DNA of 64,000 bases. Origin: GCA-2746795 sp964643965 (lineage in GTDB: Bacteria; Chloroflexota; Anaerolineae; Promineifilales; Promineifilaceae). Below are positions 63,912-64,000 of this stretch, piece after piece. Made by a program: the position numbers and the translations under genes. A model generated the notes under the pieces. That model was given only the letters and a program-made list of their open reading frames with translations, was not told the DNA's origin and did no database searches. Every line of letters begins with the position of its first letter. Position 1 is the stretch's first letter. The stretch lies in contig CAZXVH010000011.1 in NCBI GenBank assembly GCA_964643965.1, forward strand, positions 20,841 to 84,840. Direction: 5' to 3'.

Positions 63912-64000
63912 CAAGGGACAGTGAACAGTGACTATCTGACTACTCGACTACTCGACTATTCGACTACGTGACTACTCGACTACTCGACTACTCGACTACT
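63912..64000. repeat. Simple GACTACTC repeat at the window end
   Basis: After GGACAGTGAACAGTGACTAT, the words GACTACTC and CGACTATT recur about ten times up to the edge. Downstream genes probably continue the eCIS beyond it. Confidence 0.8.

Overview
The window is a chromosomal segment of a Chloroflexota bacterium, most likely of the Anaerolineae/Ardenticatenia type. This is inferred from lipoproteins with V/T/E-rich stretches after the lipobox, many Chloroflexota-style hypothetical proteins, and moderate GC. There are no rRNA, tRNA or CRISPR features. The most distinctive genome-wide feature is a palindrome, AACGGCCGTT. I count roughly 60 exact copies by eye, plus many one-mismatch copies, both inside genes (encoding T-A-V, N-G-R or R-P-L/F) and between them. 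It resembles the HIP1 phenomenon of cyanobacteria.

Layout. 1-3.3 kb: a LacI/CelR-type regulator and a GH94 cellobiose-phosphorylase-like gene cut by the left edge, with a palindromic CelR-like operator upstream. 3.5-7.2 kb: rarD, then pyrF coupled to a phosphopantetheinyl transferase on the minus strand, a metallo-beta-lactamase-fold protein and a small unknown. 7.2-9.5 kb: an AT-richer accessory patch with two toxin-antitoxin-like pairs (RelE type; DUF433/DUF5615 type), gene remnants and three copies of a roughly 65-bp repeat. 9.6-15.4 kb: an acyl-CoA carboxylase carboxyltransferase, a nucleotidyltransferase, VapBC, a phosphodiester glycosidase and a flavoprotein. 15.6-18.0 kb: an AT-rich block without the palindrome (SAM methyltransferase, histidine kinase, response regulator), probably acquired. 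18.3-25.9 kb: NAD synthetase carrying an in-frame repeat insertion, a HAD phosphatase, an OmpR/kinase pair, an ICMT-like methyltransferase, a redox-dead thioredoxin-fold protein and an FkbM methyltransferase.

26-30.6 kb holds glycosyltransferases, a PhnD-like lipoprotein and a membrane-anchored FlgD/Ig-like protein. 30.9-35.4 kb is a MoxR-DUF58-DUF4129 operon plus a membrane protein. 35.6-39.3 kb is FtcD, an M23 lipoprotein and a D-cysteine-desulfhydrase-like enzyme. 39.4-42.9 kb is a membrane GT39-like transferase paired with a doubly anchored glycosidase. A 100-N assembly gap lies at 43,010-43,109. 43.2-49.8 kb is a membrane Fe-S oxidoreductase (HdrD/FadF-like), an orphan CopG antitoxin, a clostripain-family lipoprotein and a methyltransferase.

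50.5-63.9 kb is the most interesting block: the left part of an extracellular (or intracellular) contractile injection system (eCIS, Afp/PVC-like). It encodes, in order, a cap (Pvc16/DUF4255), sheath, tube, a small assembly-type protein, an overlooked 57-aa protein, a second tube, a 1047-aa Ala/Pro-rich repeat protein with about nine VQRAIAAAEAPP-like repeats, a LysM hub protein, a VgrG/gp5-like spike, a PAAR tip, gp25 and baseplate J. The AAA+ ATPase, tape measure, tail fibre and cargo genes are not in the window and probably lie downstream.

A second theme is small repeats. Two inverted copies of a terminal-inverted-repeat element lie at 3.4 and 30.8 kb. REP-like units (core CTTGTCGAAGG) occur at 3.2, 19.3 and 23.4 kb. 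Phrase-like simple repeats and hairpins sit at several convergent gene ends and between operon genes.
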